Shown here: in pieces, positions 42,065-51,388 of the stretch
Numbering within the stretch: the first letter of the stretch is position 1
Layout of the letters: every line of letters starts with the position of its first letter
From: Streptomyces solicavernae
Lineage (GTDB): Bacteria; Actinomycetota; Actinomycetes; Streptomycetales; Streptomycetaceae
Reading direction: 5' to 3'
Length of the DNA stretch: 64,000 nucleotides
Assembly (NCBI RefSeq): GCF_029968095.1
Contig: NZ_JASCIR010000018.1
Coordinates: 1 to 64,000, forward strand
Program-made: the position numbers and the translations under genes
Notes under the pieces: model-generated
What the model saw: the letters and a program-made list of their open reading frames with translations, nothing else
What the model was told of the DNA's origin: nothing
The model's database searches: none

Positions 42065-45000
42065 ATGCTTGAGCCGAACGAATCCGGTGTGACCGGAGAG
42101 GCCGGAGAAACCAACAACGCCCCTGGGGACAAGCTGCCGCCGCGCCGTCGGCGCCGCGCCGCTTCCCGCCCGGCGGGACCGCCCACGGCGGCTGCCGAGA
42201 CCACCCCGGCCGCGGCCGTGACCGTATCCGCCGTGGACCCCGTGGACCCCGTGGACCCCGTGGATCCTGAGGACGGCGCCGAGGAGACCGAAGAGGTCGG
42301 GGCCGCCGCCGAGGCCGCCGCGGCTCAGCCCGAGCCGGCCGAGAGCGCCGCCCCGCCGCGCGCCCGGCGCCGTGCCACCCGCCGCGCCTCCGCGCCCGCC
42401 GGTGCGCCGAAGGCCGCCGACGAGAGCGCGCCGGCCGCCGCTGAGCCGGTTGCCGCTGAGCCGGTTGCCGCTGAGGCCCAGGTTGCCGCCGAGGCGCCGG
42501 TCGCCGCTGAGGCGCCCGCCGAGGCCGCCGCCGTCGAGGAGGCCCCGCGCCGCACCCGGCGCCGCGCCACCCGCAAGGCGACCGCACCGGCCGGTGCCCC
42601 CAAGACCACCGACGAGGGCACGACGGCCGTCGCCGCGGAGCCCGCGCAGGCCGCCGAGTCCGCCGAGCCCGCCCAGGCCCCTGCCGTCGAAGCCCCCGCC
42701 GAGGTGCCCGCCTTGGACGAGGCCGCCGAGGCCGCGCCCCGCCGTACCCGGCGCCGTGCCACCCGCAAGGTGAGCGCGCCGGTCGCCGAGGCGCCCGCCC
42801 AGGCCGAGCCCGTCGCCGCCGCCGACGTGCCGGTGGAGGTCGCGTCCGCCGAGTCGGGCGAGTCCGTGGCCGGGCCCGCCGCCGAGGTGCCCGCCGAGGT
42901 GCCCGCCGAGGCAGCCGCCGAAGCGCCGAAGCGTGGCCGCCGCCGTGCCGCCCGTAAGGCGTCGTCGATCTTCTCCGAGCCGCGGGGCGCAGGCCGTGCC
43001 GCCGAGCGGGAGGGCGAGGAGTCCGGCTCGCGCAAGCCGAAGCGGCCCGCGGTCGCCGTGTTCCAGCAGCCGGTGTTCACCGAGCCGATGTTCCAGACGC
43101 CCGAGCGCGCCGCCGCCGCGGCCGCCGCCGAGGCGGCCGAGGAGGCCGTCGAGGCGCCCGCCCCGGTCGAGGAGGAGCCCGCCGCCGGTGGCCGCCGTCG
43201 GCGCCGTCGCCGTGGCGAGCCCGCCGAGGTGACGCCTGCCGCCGAGCGGGCCGAGGAGACGGCCGAGCCCGCAGCGCCCGCCGCCGAGGAGGAGCCGGCC
43301 GAGGCCGCCGAGGAGCCCGCCGAGCCCGCCGAGGGCGACGAGGGTGACGAGCAGGGTGGCCGTCAGGGCCGTCGCCGCCGCCGGGGCGGCCGCCGCCGTC
43401 GCCGTGGCGAGTCCGCGGAGCAGGAGCACGACGACGAGGCTGGAGACGAAGGCGCCGGGGCCGTCGCCGCCGAGCAGGCCGCGCAGGACGCCGAGGACAC
43501 CGCCGAGCAGGCCGAGGAGGACGCCGAGGACGAGCGTGCGGAGCGCGCCGAGTCCGGTGGCTCCTCCAGCAGCCGTCGCCGCCGTCGCCGTCGCCGTCGC
43601 GCCGGTGACTCGGGCACGGACGGCGAGCCGGGCGAGGGCGACCCGGAGCGTACGGTCGTCAAGGTCCGCGAGCCGCGGCCCAAGAAGGAGACCGAGCCGT
43701 CGGACTTCCAGGACGCCGTGCAGTCCATCAAGGGCTCGACCCGTCTGGAGGCCAAGAAGCAGCGCCGCCGCGAGGGCCGCGAGCAGGGCCGCCGCCGCGT
43801 GCCGATCATCACCGAGGCCGAGTTCCTGGCCCGCCGTGAGGCGGTCAACCGGGAGATGATCGTCCGGCAGTACGGCGACCGCACCCAGATCGGCGTGCTT
43901 GAGGACAACATCCTCGTCGAGCACTACGTCAACAAGGAGCAGTCGACCTCGTACGTCGGCAATGTCTACCTGGGCAAGGTGCAGAACGTCCTGCCGTCGA
44001 TGGAGGCCGCCTTCATCGACATCGGCAAGGGCCGCAACGCCGTGCTCTACGCGGGCGAGGTCAACTTCGAGGCGCTCGGCCTGGCGGGCGGTCCGCGCCG
44101 CATCGAGACCGCCCTCAAGTCCGGCCAGTCCGTGCTCGTGCAGGTCACCAAGGACCCGATCGGCCACAAGGGCGCCCGCCTGACCAGCCAGGTCTCGCTG
44201 CCCGGCCGGTACCTGGTGTACGTGCCCGAGGGCTCGATGACCGGCATCAGCCGGAAGCTGCCCGACACCGAGCGCGCCCGTCTGAAGACCATCCTCAAGA
44301 AGATCGTCCCCGAGGACGCGGGCGTCATCGTGCGCACCGCCGCCGAGGGCGCGAGCGAGGACGAGCTGCGCCGTGACGTCGAGCGGCTGCAGGCGCAGTG
44401 GGAGGAGATCCAGAAGAAGTCGAAGCAGGTCTCGACGAGCTCGCCGAGCCTCCTGTACGGCGAGCCGGACATGACCGTCCGCGTCGTCCGCGACATCTTC
44501 AACGAGGACTTCTCGAAGGTCGTCGTCAGCGGTGACGAGGCCTGGGAGACCATCCACGGATACGTCGACCATGTCGCGCCCGACCTCGCGGACCGGCTGC
44601 AGAAGTGGACGTCCGAGGTCGACGTCTTCGCGACGTACCGGATCGACGAGCAGCTCGCCAAGGCGCTCGACCGCAAGGTGTGGCTGCCCTCCGGCGGCTC
44701 CCTCGTGATCGACAAGACCGAGGCGATGGTCGTCATCGACGTCAACACCGGCAAGTTCACCGGTCAGGGCGGCAACCTCGAAGAGACCGTCACCAGGAAC
44801 AACCTGGAGGCGGCCGAGGAGATCGTGCGCCAGCTGCGCCTGCGCGACCTGGGCGGCATCGTCGTCGTCGACTTCATCGACATGGTCCTGGAGTCCAACC
44901 GGGACCTGGTCATGCGGCGCCTCCTCGAATGCCTGGGCCGGGACCGTACGAAGCACCAGGTCGCCGAGGTGACCTCGCTCGGGCTCGTGCAGATGACCCG

Positions 45001-46279
45001 TAAGCGCGTCGGGCAGGGGCTCCTGGAGTCCTTCTCCGAGACCTGCGTGCACTGCAACGGCCGTGGCGTGATCGTGCACATGGAGCAGCCGACCTCCGCC
45101 GGTGGCGGCGGCAAGCGCTCCAAGAAGCGCGGCCGCAAGGAAGGCCAGGAGCCCGTGCACGAGGCGCCGGCCGCCGAGACGGAGGCGGAGGTCGCCGCCG
45201 AGGCGGCCGCTCCGGTGAAGCTCGCCGAGCCCGAGTTCGTGCCGGACGAGGAGCTGTACAGCAGCGCGGCGGAGGCCGAGGCGGCCGCGTCCCGTGGCCG
45301 TTCGCGGCGCCGGGCCACGCGGAAGGCGTCGGCGCCGGCGGGTTCGCCGAGGCCGGCTGAGCAGGCCGAGCCGTTCGAGACGGCGGAGCGGGGCGTGAAG
45401 GCGGAGAAGGCCGGGAAGGCCGAGAAGGCCGGGAAGTCGAAGAGGGCCGAGCGGGCCGAGCGGGCCGAGCGCAGGGCGGCGGAGGCTGCCGAGGCTGAGG
45501 CCGAGGCCGCTGCCGAGGCCGTGGTCGCGCAGGCGGAGCCGGTTGCGGTCACGCCGGTCGTGGAGCCGGTCGTTGAGCCGGTCGTGGAGGAGGCGGCTCC
45601 GGTCGCCGAGCCCGCTCCGGTCGCCGAGCCCGTCGCCGAGGAGGCGGCCGCGCCGAAGGGCCGTACGCGTCGTCGGGTCACCCGGAAGGCGTCGGCGCCC
45701 GCCGGGTCGCCCAAGCCAGCCGAGCCCGTGGCCGTGGTCGAGCCCGTCGTGGTGGAGCCCGCCGTGGTCGAGGCCCCGGTGGCCGAGCCGCAGCCGGAGC
45801 CCGAGGCCGCCGCTCCCGTCGAGGCCGCGCCCGCGCGGCCGCGGCGCCGTGCGGTGCGCAAGGCCTCGGCGCCGACCGCTTCGGCGGAGGCGGCCGTCGT
45901 GGTCGTCCCCGCGGAGCAGCCGGCCGTCGCCGAGGGCGAGGCGAAGCCCGAGCCCGAGCCGGAGGCGGAGGCGGAAGTCGCACCGGCCAAGGCCAAGAAG
46001 GCGGCGAAGAAGACCACCGCCAAGAAGGCCGCGGCCAAGAAGGCGCCCGCCAAGAAGACCGCCGCGAAGAAGACGGCGGCCAAGACGGCGACGGCGGCCA
46101 AGACGGCGACGGCGAAGAAGACCGCGGCCAAGAAGACGACGGCCAAGACGACGACGGCCAAGACGACGGCCAAGAAGACGGCCGCGAAGAAGACGGCGAA
46201 GAAGACCGCCGCGGCGGAGCAGCAGACGCTGCCCTCCGTCTCGGCGTCCGCTTCGACCGCTGCGACCGACGCAGGCTGA
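42065..46279 (+). CDS. rne: Ribonuclease E/G with long disordered arms
   Basis: Endoribonuclease for mRNA decay and rRNA processing. The 1404-residue chain has a catalytic core at about 598-1005: S1-like start (MIVRQYGDRTQIGVLEDN), AAFIDIGKGRNAVLY, DNase I-like VVIDVNTGKFTG and a closing zinc-link-type CVHCNGRG. About 595 residues before and 400 after the core are Ala/Glu/Pro-rich with repeated RRRATRKASAPAG-type blocks. The last 95 residues are Lys/Ala/Thr-rich like histone H1. Placing disordered arms on both sides is typical of Streptomyces RNase ES. Terminator at 46311. Confidence 0.95.
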   Translation: MLEPNESGVTGEAGETNNAPGDKLPPRRRRRAASRPAGPPTAAAETTPAAAVTVSAVDPVDPVDPVDPEDGAEETEEVGAAAEAAAAQPEPAESAAPPRARRRATRRASAPAGAPKAADESAPAAAEPVAAEPVAAEAQVAAEAPVAAEAPAEAAAVEEAPRRTRRRATRKATAPAGAPKTTDEGTTAVAAEPAQAAESAEPAQAPAVEAPAEVPALDEAAEAAPRRTRRRATRKVSAPVAEAPAQAEPVAAADVPVEVASAESGESVAGPAAEVPAEVPAEAAAEAPKRGRRRAARKASSIFSEPRGAGRAAEREGEESGSRKPKRPAVAVFQQPVFTEPMFQTPERAAAAAAAEAAEEAVEAPAPVEEEPAAGGRRRRRRRGEPAEVTPAAERAEETAEPAAPAAEEEPAEAAEEPAEPAEGDEGDEQGGRQGRRRRRGGRRRRRGESAEQEHDDEAGDEGAGAVAAEQAAQDAEDTAEQAEEDAEDERAERAESGGSSSSRRRRRRRRRAGDSGTDGEPGEGDPERTVVKVREPRPKKETEPSDFQDAVQSIKGSTRLEAKKQRRREGREQGRRRVPIITEAEFLARREAVNREMIVRQYGDRTQIGVLEDNILVEHYVNKEQSTSYVGNVYLGKVQNVLPSMEAAFIDIGKGRNAVLYAGEVNFEALGLAGGPRRIETALKSGQSVLVQVTKDPIGHKGARLTSQVSLPGRYLVYVPEGSMTGISRKLPDTERARLKTILKKIVPEDAGVIVRTAAEGASEDELRRDVERLQAQWEEIQKKSKQVSTSSPSLLYGEPDMTVRVVRDIFNEDFSKVVVSGDEAWETIHGYVDHVAPDLADRLQKWTSEVDVFATYRIDEQLAKALDRKVWLPSGGSLVIDKTEAMVVIDVNTGKFTGQGGNLEETVTRNNLEAAEEIVRQLRLRDLGGIVVVDFIDMVLESNRDLVMRRLLECLGRDRTKHQVAEVTSLGLVQMTRKRVGQGLLESFSETCVHCNGRGVIVHMEQPTSAGGGGKRSKKRGRKEGQEPVHEAPAAETEAEVAAEAAAPVKLAEPEFVPDEELYSSAAEAEAAASRGRSRRRATRKASAPAGSPRPAEQAEPFETAERGVKAEKAGKAEKAGKSKRAERAERAERRAAEAAEAEAEAAAEAVVAQAEPVAVTPVVEPVVEPVVEEAAPVAEPAPVAEPVAEEAAAPKGRTRRRVTRKASAPAGSPKPAEPVAVVEPVVVEPAVVEAPVAEPQPEPEAAAPVEAAPARPRRRAVRKASAPTASAEAAVVVVPAEQPAVAEGEAKPEPEPEAEAEVAPAKAKKAAKKTTAKKAAAKKAPAKKTAAKKTAAKTATAAKTATAKKTAAKKTTAKTTTAKTTAKKTAAKKTAKKTAAAEQQTLPSVSASASTAATDAG

Positions 46280-46310
46280 CGGGCACCCGCCCGCCCGAGA
46301 GCCCGCCCGA

Positions 46311-46355
46311 GACGGCGCCCCCGCACCCGGTGAACCCCGGGGCGGGGGCGCCGTC
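46311..46355 (+). terminator. rne terminator
   Basis: Perfect 14-bp arms 46311-46324 and 46342-46355 with a 17-nt loop, 32 bp after the rne stop. Confidence 0.8.
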
Positions 46356-46440
46356 GTCGCCGGGCGCGCAAGGGCCGCGCCCGGAACGGGCCGTACGAAC
46401 CGGAACGGGCCGTACGAAACCGTCGTCGACGCGGCTCGGT

Positions 46441-46469
46441 TTGACCCTTCCGGGTGGGCCCCGTAATCT
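46441..46469 (+). promoter_or_regulatory. rplU promoter
   Basis: TTGACC (46441-46446), a 17-bp spacer and TAATCT (46464-46469): a near-consensus HrdB-type promoter. The resulting leader of about 155 nt contains a GC-rich hairpin region (46530-46570) that could serve autoregulation; no known leader family was identified. Confidence 0.75.
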
Positions 46470-46631
46470 TGAGCGTCGGCGTGTCCATAGACGTGCCGCA
46501 CCCCTGTAAACCTTCTCCTCCCGGATCTCTGTCCGGGAGCCCCCCGTGCCTCGTGCCGGGGGAGGCCGACCGCCTTCGCGAGCGGCTGGACTGCGGGGGT
46601 CCCGTTTCGAGTCGTAGAGAGTGAGATCCGC

Positions 46632-46952
46632 GTGTACGCCATCGTGCGCAGCGGTGGCCGCCAGCACAAGGTTGCTGTCGGTGACATCGTTGAGGTTGAC
46701 AAGATTTCCACCGCCAATGTCGGCGACACGGTCGAGCTCTCGACCCTGCTGCTCGTCGACGGCGAGTCCGTGACCAGCGACCCGTGGGTTCTGGCCGGCA
46801 TCAAGGTCCAGGCTGAGATCGTGGACCACCACAAGGGCGCGAAGATCGACATCCTGCGCTACAAGAACAAGACCGGTTACCGGCGTCGTCAGGGCCACCG
46901 CCAGCAGTACACGGCGATCAAGGTCACTGAGATCCCCACGGCTGCGAAGTAA
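46632..46952 (+). CDS. rplU: 50S ribosomal protein L21
   Basis: Large-subunit protein binding 23S rRNA. 106 residues, starting YAIVRSGGRQHKVAVGDIV after the initiator and carrying the signature ILRYKNKTGYRRRQGHRQQY near the C-terminus. GTG start. rpmA follows 14 bp downstream; the pair is universally linked to obg. Confidence 0.98.
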   Translation: MYAIVRSGGRQHKVAVGDIVEVDKISTANVGDTVELSTLLLVDGESVTSDPWVLAGIKVQAEIVDHHKGAKIDILRYKNKTGYRRRQGHRQQYTAIKVTEIPTAAK

Positions 46953-46966
46953 GGGACTGAGGAGAG

Positions 46967-47221
46967 ATGGCACACAAGAAGGGCGCATCGTCCACTCGGA
47001 ACGGTCGCGATTCCAACGCTCAGCGGCTCGGCGTGAAGCGCTTCGGCGGTCAGGTCGTCAACGCCGGTGAGATCCTGGTCCGCCAGCGCGGCACCCACTT
47101 CCACCCGGGCAACGGCGTGGGCCGCGGCAAGGACGACACCCTGTTCGCGCTCGACGCGGGTTCGGTGGAGTTCGGTACGCACCGTGGCCGCAAGGTCGTG
47201 AACATCGTTCCGGTCGCCTGA
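46967..47221 (+). CDS. rpmA: 50S ribosomal protein L27
   Basis: 84 residues, starting AHKKGASSTRNGRDS after Met with no cleavable N-terminal extension. The signature GNGVGRGKDDTLFAL follows. The N-terminal tail reaches the peptidyl transferase centre. ATG with GAGGAGAG upstream. The transcript probably ends at the 47261 hairpin. Confidence 0.98.
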   Translation: MAHKKGASSTRNGRDSNAQRLGVKRFGGQVVNAGEILVRQRGTHFHPGNGVGRGKDDTLFALDAGSVEFGTHRGRKVVNIVPVA

Positions 47222-47260
47222 ACCCAGGCACCGTAGAGCGAGTTCTCTCGCGGTTTCTCC

Positions 47261-47314
47261 GAGGGCGGACCTCACTTTCCGTACGGCTTTCGTACGGGAA
47301 GCGGGTCCGCCCTC
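47261..47314 (+). terminator. rpmA terminator
   Basis: Interrupted long hairpin. The outer arms GAGGGCGGAC (47261-47270) and 47305-47314 are perfect, and an inner stem CTTTCCGTACG/CGTACGGGAAG lies inside. obgE begins 90 bp later, probably with its own promoter. Confidence 0.75.
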
Positions 47315-47404
47315 GGCGTGTTACTAGATAGACAGACCCAGCCGGAACGACAGACCAGTCGGCTGGGCAGCACCCCCGCAGCACCCCCCTGGAGGCACCG
47401 AACC

Positions 47405-48844
47405 ATGACCACCTTCGTGGACCGCGTCGAGCTGCATATCGCCGCGGGTAACGGAGGTCACGGCTGTGCCTCCGTACACCGGGAGAAGTTCAAGCCGCTC
47501 GGCGGCCCCGACGGCGGCAACGGCGGCCGGGGCGGCGACATCACGCTCGTCGTCGACCAGTCCGTGACCACCCTGCTCGACTACCACCACAGCCCGCACC
47601 GCAAGGCCACCAACGGCAAGCCCGGCGAGGGCGGCAACCGCTCCGGCAAGGACGGCCAGGACCTGGTCCTGCCCGTGCCGGACGGCACCGTGATCCTCGA
47701 CAAGGAGGGCAACGTCCTCGCCGACCTCGTCGGCCAGGGCACCTCGTACGTCGCCGCGCAGGGCGGCCGGGGCGGGCTCGGCAACGCGGCCCTCGCCTCC
47801 GCGCGGCGCAAGGCGCCCGGCTTCGCGCTGCTCGGTGAGCCCGGGCAGACCGGCGAGATCGTCCTGGAGCTGAAGACCGTCGCGGACGTGGCGCTCGTCG
47901 GCTACCCGAGCGCCGGCAAGTCCTCGCTGATCTCCGTGCTCTCCGCCGCCAAGCCGAAGATCGCGGACTATCCGTTCACGACGCTCGTGCCCAACCTCGG
48001 TGTGGTGACGGCCGGTTCGACCGTCTACACCATCGCGGACGTCCCCGGACTCATCCCCGGCGCCAGCCAGGGCAAGGGCCTCGGCCTGGAGTTCCTGCGG
48101 CACGTCGAGCGCTGCTCGGTGCTGGTGCACGTACTCGACACGGCGACGCTTGAGTCCGAGCGCGACCCGGTCTCCGACCTGGACGTGATCGAGGCCGAGC
48201 TGAAGGAGTACGGCGCGGGCCTGGAGAACCGGCCCCGCCTCGTCGTCCTCAACAAGATCGACGTGCCCGACGGCAAGGACCTCGCCGAGATGGTCCGGCC
48301 CGACCTGGAGGAGCGCGGCTACCGCGTCTTCGAGGTGTCCGCGGTCGCGCACACCGGGCTCAAGGAGCTGTCGTACGCGCTCGCCGAGCTGGTCGGCGCC
48401 GCGCGTGCCGCCAAGCCGAAGGAGGAGGCGACCCGGATCGTCATCCGCCCGAAGGCCGTGGACGAGACCGGCTTCACCGTCGTACGGGAAGAGGACGGGC
48501 TCTACCGCGTGCGCGGCGAGAAGCCGGAGCGCTGGGTGCGGCAGACCGACTTCAACAACGACGAGGCCGTCGGCTACCTCGCCGACCGGCTCGAACGCCT
48601 CGGCGTCGAGGCCGAGTTGATGAAGGCGGGCGCGCGCACCGGGGACGGCGTGGCGATCGGGCCCGAGGAGAACGCGGTCGTCTTCGACTGGGAGCCGACG
48701 GTGGCCTCCGGCGCGGAGATGCTCGGCCGCCGCGGCGAGGACCACCGCTTCGAGGCGCCGCGTCCGGCTGCGCAGCGGCGACGGGACAAGCAGGCGGAGC
48801 GGGACGAGGCGGAGCAGGAGTTCGACGAGTTCAAGCCGTTCTAG
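47405..48844 (+). CDS. obgE: Obg family GTPase
   Basis: Ribosome-assembly GTPase linked to sporulation onset in Streptomyces. The Gly-rich Obg fold (GNGGHGCASVHREKF and GGNGGRGGDI) covers about 1-160. The G domain has G1 GYPSAGKSSL, G3 DVPGL and G4 NKID, with switch segment FTTLVPNLGVV. A C-terminal OCT domain (FTVVREEDGLYRVRGEKPER) and an acidic/basic tail follow. ATG 47405, 479 aa. The stop codon lies in a duplicated 29-bp block. Confidence 0.97.
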   Translation: MTTFVDRVELHIAAGNGGHGCASVHREKFKPLGGPDGGNGGRGGDITLVVDQSVTTLLDYHHSPHRKATNGKPGEGGNRSGKDGQDLVLPVPDGTVILDKEGNVLADLVGQGTSYVAAQGGRGGLGNAALASARRKAPGFALLGEPGQTGEIVLELKTVADVALVGYPSAGKSSLISVLSAAKPKIADYPFTTLVPNLGVVTAGSTVYTIADVPGLIPGASQGKGLGLEFLRHVERCSVLVHVLDTATLESERDPVSDLDVIEAELKEYGAGLENRPRLVVLNKIDVPDGKDLAEMVRPDLEERGYRVFEVSAVAHTGLKELSYALAELVGAARAAKPKEEATRIVIRPKAVDETGFTVVREEDGLYRVRGEKPERWVRQTDFNNDEAVGYLADRLERLGVEAELMKAGARTGDGVAIGPEENAVVFDWEPTVASGAEMLGRRGEDHRFEAPRPAAQRRRDKQAERDEAEQEFDEFKPF

Positions 48845-48898
48845 TCCGCTGACGCAGGAGGGCGGCACCCTAGTCCGCTGACGCAGGAGGGCGGCACC
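48841..48898. repeat. 29-bp tandem duplication at the obgE stop codon
   Basis: Two identical 29-bp copies, 48841-48869 and 48870-48898. Each begins CTAGTCCGCTGACGCAGGAG, so each contains the TAG and half of the downstream terminator stem. Confidence 0.95.
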
Positions 48899-48930
48899 GG
48901 AACAACTCCGGTGCCGCCCTCCTGCGTCAG
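48878..48930. terminator. Bidirectional terminator after obgE
   Basis: Perfect 24-bp arms 48878-48901 and 48907-48930 with a 5-nt loop between convergent genes. Because the left arm is duplicated, an alternative hairpin with the first copy is possible. Confidence 0.92.
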
Positions 48931-48947
48931 GCGTTACGCGTCAGGTG

Positions 48948-51014
48948 TTACGCGGTGACCTCTTCGGAGTCCGCGTCCTCCTCCGTCGCCACCTCTGCCG
49001 TGCGCTGCGCCGGGATCTCCGAGACGAGGCGGGCCTCCGCGCGGGTGCGGCGGGCGTCGGACGCGGCGCACAGGGCGCGGATCGCGTCGTTGAAGCGGTC
49101 GATGGACGGCGGGTCGGACGGGCCGAGCAGGTGCTCCTTGAGCTCGGCGCGGGACTCGGCGTACGGGTCCTGCTCCGGGTTGCGCACCGACTCCATCAGC
49201 GCGGCCACGCCGTCCGCCTCGGGGTTGAGGATCGTCGCGGCGCGGACCGTCGGGAAGCCCGAGCGGAACTCGGCCTCGGAGATCCCCGAGGTGTTGGCGA
49301 CCGCGTACGGCTTCTCGCTGCTCAGCCAGTCCGAGACCACCGAGGAGACATCGCTGATCAGCAGGTCGGCCTGGTTGAAGCAGGAGAAGATCGCCGGGCG
49401 TGCGGTGGTGACGATCTGGTGTTCCCACTCGGGGAACGAGCCCCAGTACGCCGCCTCCCAGGCCGCCGTCGCCGCGGCCACGGCCGCCTCGCGGTCCTCG
49501 GCGGGCGCGGTCTGCAGCATCATGCGCTCCAGTTCGTCGGCCCCGGTGCGGAACGACGACGAGGTGAGCGCGTCCAGCTCGGCGGTGCGCAGGGCGAGGT
49601 CCCGGTCGGCCTCCGGGCCGGGGCGGGCGCCGGTGCGCTGGGCGGCGGCCTCGCGGATCATCGCCTTGATGCGCTCGTTGGCGGCGCCGGCGCGCGGGTC
49701 CTGCGAACCGGTCATCGGGTGCGGCTTGTAGAGCAGCCGGACCTTCGGGTCGGCGAGCAGCTCGCGGACGATGTTCTCACCGGCGAGGACCACCGAGGTG
49801 TTGCCGGGGTTGCCGTCCCAGCCCTCCCAGGTGGGGGCGTACAGGACGGTCGTGTACTCGCCGGTCGGGGCGCCCGCGTACGGGCGGATCGGGGAGAGCT
49901 GCGGGCGGCCGACCTCCACGACGTCCTTGTCGTCGACGCCGATGTCCGCGAGCTGGTAGCGGTCGCGGGCGGCCGGGCCCGCGACCCAGACCTCGTCGTA
50001 GGCCTTCGCGTACGGGTTGCAGGAGGACAGCTTGTCGCTCTCGCCGTGGTTGATGAACGCGTGCTTCAGCGTGGGGATGCGCAGCACCTGCGAGGTCTTC
50101 GCGGCGTTCGCCGGGTGCAGCATCATCTTCAGCGTCGAGTCCTCAAGGGCGAACATGTTCGCGACCTTGGGGACGCACAGGATCGGCACGTCGGTGGCGT
50201 CGATCTTCTGCACCATGAACCGCTCACGCAGCACGATCAGCGGCTTGCCGTCGACCTTGGCGAGCGTGGAGAGCCACATGTTCGCCTGGTACGCGGAGGT
50301 GGTGCCGCCGGAGAAGTACATGGCGACGGTCGGCTTGTACGCGTCCAGCCAGGCCGACAGCCACTCCATGACCTTCGCGTCGTGCACGGCGCGCTTCTTC
50401 GGCAGCATCCAGGTGGCCAGGTACGCGGTGCCGCCGGCCATCAGGGCGAGGGAGACGCCGACGCCGACCGCGCCCGCGTACACCGTCTTGGTGAGTGCCG
50501 AGACCATCAGGCCGACCGTCGCCGGGGCCGAGAAGACGAGCAGGCGGTGGGCCTGGCGGCGGGCCAGGAGGCGCGGCGGGGCGGCGCTCAGGTGCAGCGC
50601 CGACGCGTCGATGTTGCGCGTGACGATGGGCAGCTGGCGGCTGCGCCGGACCAGTACGGCCAGGGCCTGGCAGACGAAGTGCGCCAGGTAGAAGGCGAGC
50701 AGTGCGATGGTGAGCGGCGCCTGCTCGGCGAGCGGGTTGATGCCGGGCAGCCGGAGCAGGCCGACCACGATCAGCATGTCGCGCAGGAGCTGCCGTACCG
50801 TCACGTCGAAACGGATCTTGGCGAGCAGGGCGAGCAGACCCGGACGCTTGTACTGCAGATAGGTGTCGAGGGCCAGACCGCCGGCGCTCGCGACGATGAA
50901 GACGGGCAGGCTCGGCAGCAGAGCGCCGGCGAGTTGCGCCGTGAAGAGCGCGAACATCGTGAGCAGCGTGAGCAGCTGCACGACGCGGCGGGGGGCGAGT
51001 CCGGCGGAGGGCAC
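48948..51014 (-). CDS. CDP-glycerol glycerophosphotransferase-like wall polymer enzyme
   Basis: 688 residues from GTG 51014 (AGGAG 8 nt upstream). The N-terminal 230 residues hold about six membrane helices. The C-terminal glyphos-transferase domain shows INHGESDK, VLYAPTWEGWDG, LLYKPHPMTG and LLISDVSSVVSDWL. Such enzymes build teichoic-acid-like poly(glycerol phosphate) chains from CDP-glycerol. In S. coelicolor, related proteins from this same neighbourhood are, from memory, linked to the spore wall synthesising complex. The acidic Thr/Glu-rich tail is non-conserved. Two tandem repeat tracks lie upstream. Confidence 0.85.
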   Translation of the reverse strand: MPSAGLAPRRVVQLLTLLTMFALFTAQLAGALLPSLPVFIVASAGGLALDTYLQYKRPGLLALLAKIRFDVTVRQLLRDMLIVVGLLRLPGINPLAEQAPLTIALLAFYLAHFVCQALAVLVRRSRQLPIVTRNIDASALHLSAAPPRLLARRQAHRLLVFSAPATVGLMVSALTKTVYAGAVGVGVSLALMAGGTAYLATWMLPKKRAVHDAKVMEWLSAWLDAYKPTVAMYFSGGTTSAYQANMWLSTLAKVDGKPLIVLRERFMVQKIDATDVPILCVPKVANMFALEDSTLKMMLHPANAAKTSQVLRIPTLKHAFINHGESDKLSSCNPYAKAYDEVWVAGPAARDRYQLADIGVDDKDVVEVGRPQLSPIRPYAGAPTGEYTTVLYAPTWEGWDGNPGNTSVVLAGENIVRELLADPKVRLLYKPHPMTGSQDPRAGAANERIKAMIREAAAQRTGARPGPEADRDLALRTAELDALTSSSFRTGADELERMMLQTAPAEDREAAVAAATAAWEAAYWGSFPEWEHQIVTTARPAIFSCFNQADLLISDVSSVVSDWLSSEKPYAVANTSGISEAEFRSGFPTVRAATILNPEADGVAALMESVRNPEQDPYAESRAELKEHLLGPSDPPSIDRFNDAIRALCAASDARRTRAEARLVSEIPAQRTAEVATEEDADSEEVTA

Positions 51015-51188
51015 GGGCTGGGCTCCTGGCAAAGTTCGGATGGGGGGATGCGGTGAGATCGGCCCCGTGACGGACCCGTGGGGGAGGACCGTGGGGAAGG
51101 CTGACCCCTGACCGTATGACCATCCGCGCTGCCTGGGCAATCTTCCGTGACAACTATCACCGGATACCGGGGCAAAGCGACCGAACCC

Positions 51189-51324
51189 GAGGCAACCCCG
51201 AGGCAACCCCGAGGCAACCCCGAGGCAACCCCGAGGCGCCTTCGGCCGTCGGCCGGAACGCGCGCCTGTGCCTGCGCCGACCACGGGTCGGAATGCGAAG
51301 CCGCCCACGGGTCGGAATGCGAAG
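51189..51324. repeat. Two short tandem repeats upstream of proB
   Basis: An 11-bp unit GAGGCAACCCC starts at 51189, 51200, 51211 and 51222, plus a partial copy at 51233. A 19-bp block CACGGGTCGGAATGCGAAG occurs at 51282 and 51306 (24-bp spacing). Both lie in the divergent region between the CDP-glycerol gene and proB. Confidence 0.88.
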
Positions 51325-51388
51325 GCGGGCTCTGGCGCCTCTCACGTAGATTGCGACGTACACACATCGGGAGCACAGGGGATCGCAG

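Noticed and set aside
46470..46631. Known ribosomal protein leader (L21-type) before rplU
   Set aside because: A GC-rich hairpin is visible, but I could not match it to a defined leader consensus.
41768..46852. A 1694-codon open frame on the minus strand opposite rne
   Set aside because: Long antisense frames are expected where the sense strand is extremely GC-biased. The product is Gly/Arg/Leu low complexity and rne is unambiguous on the plus strand.
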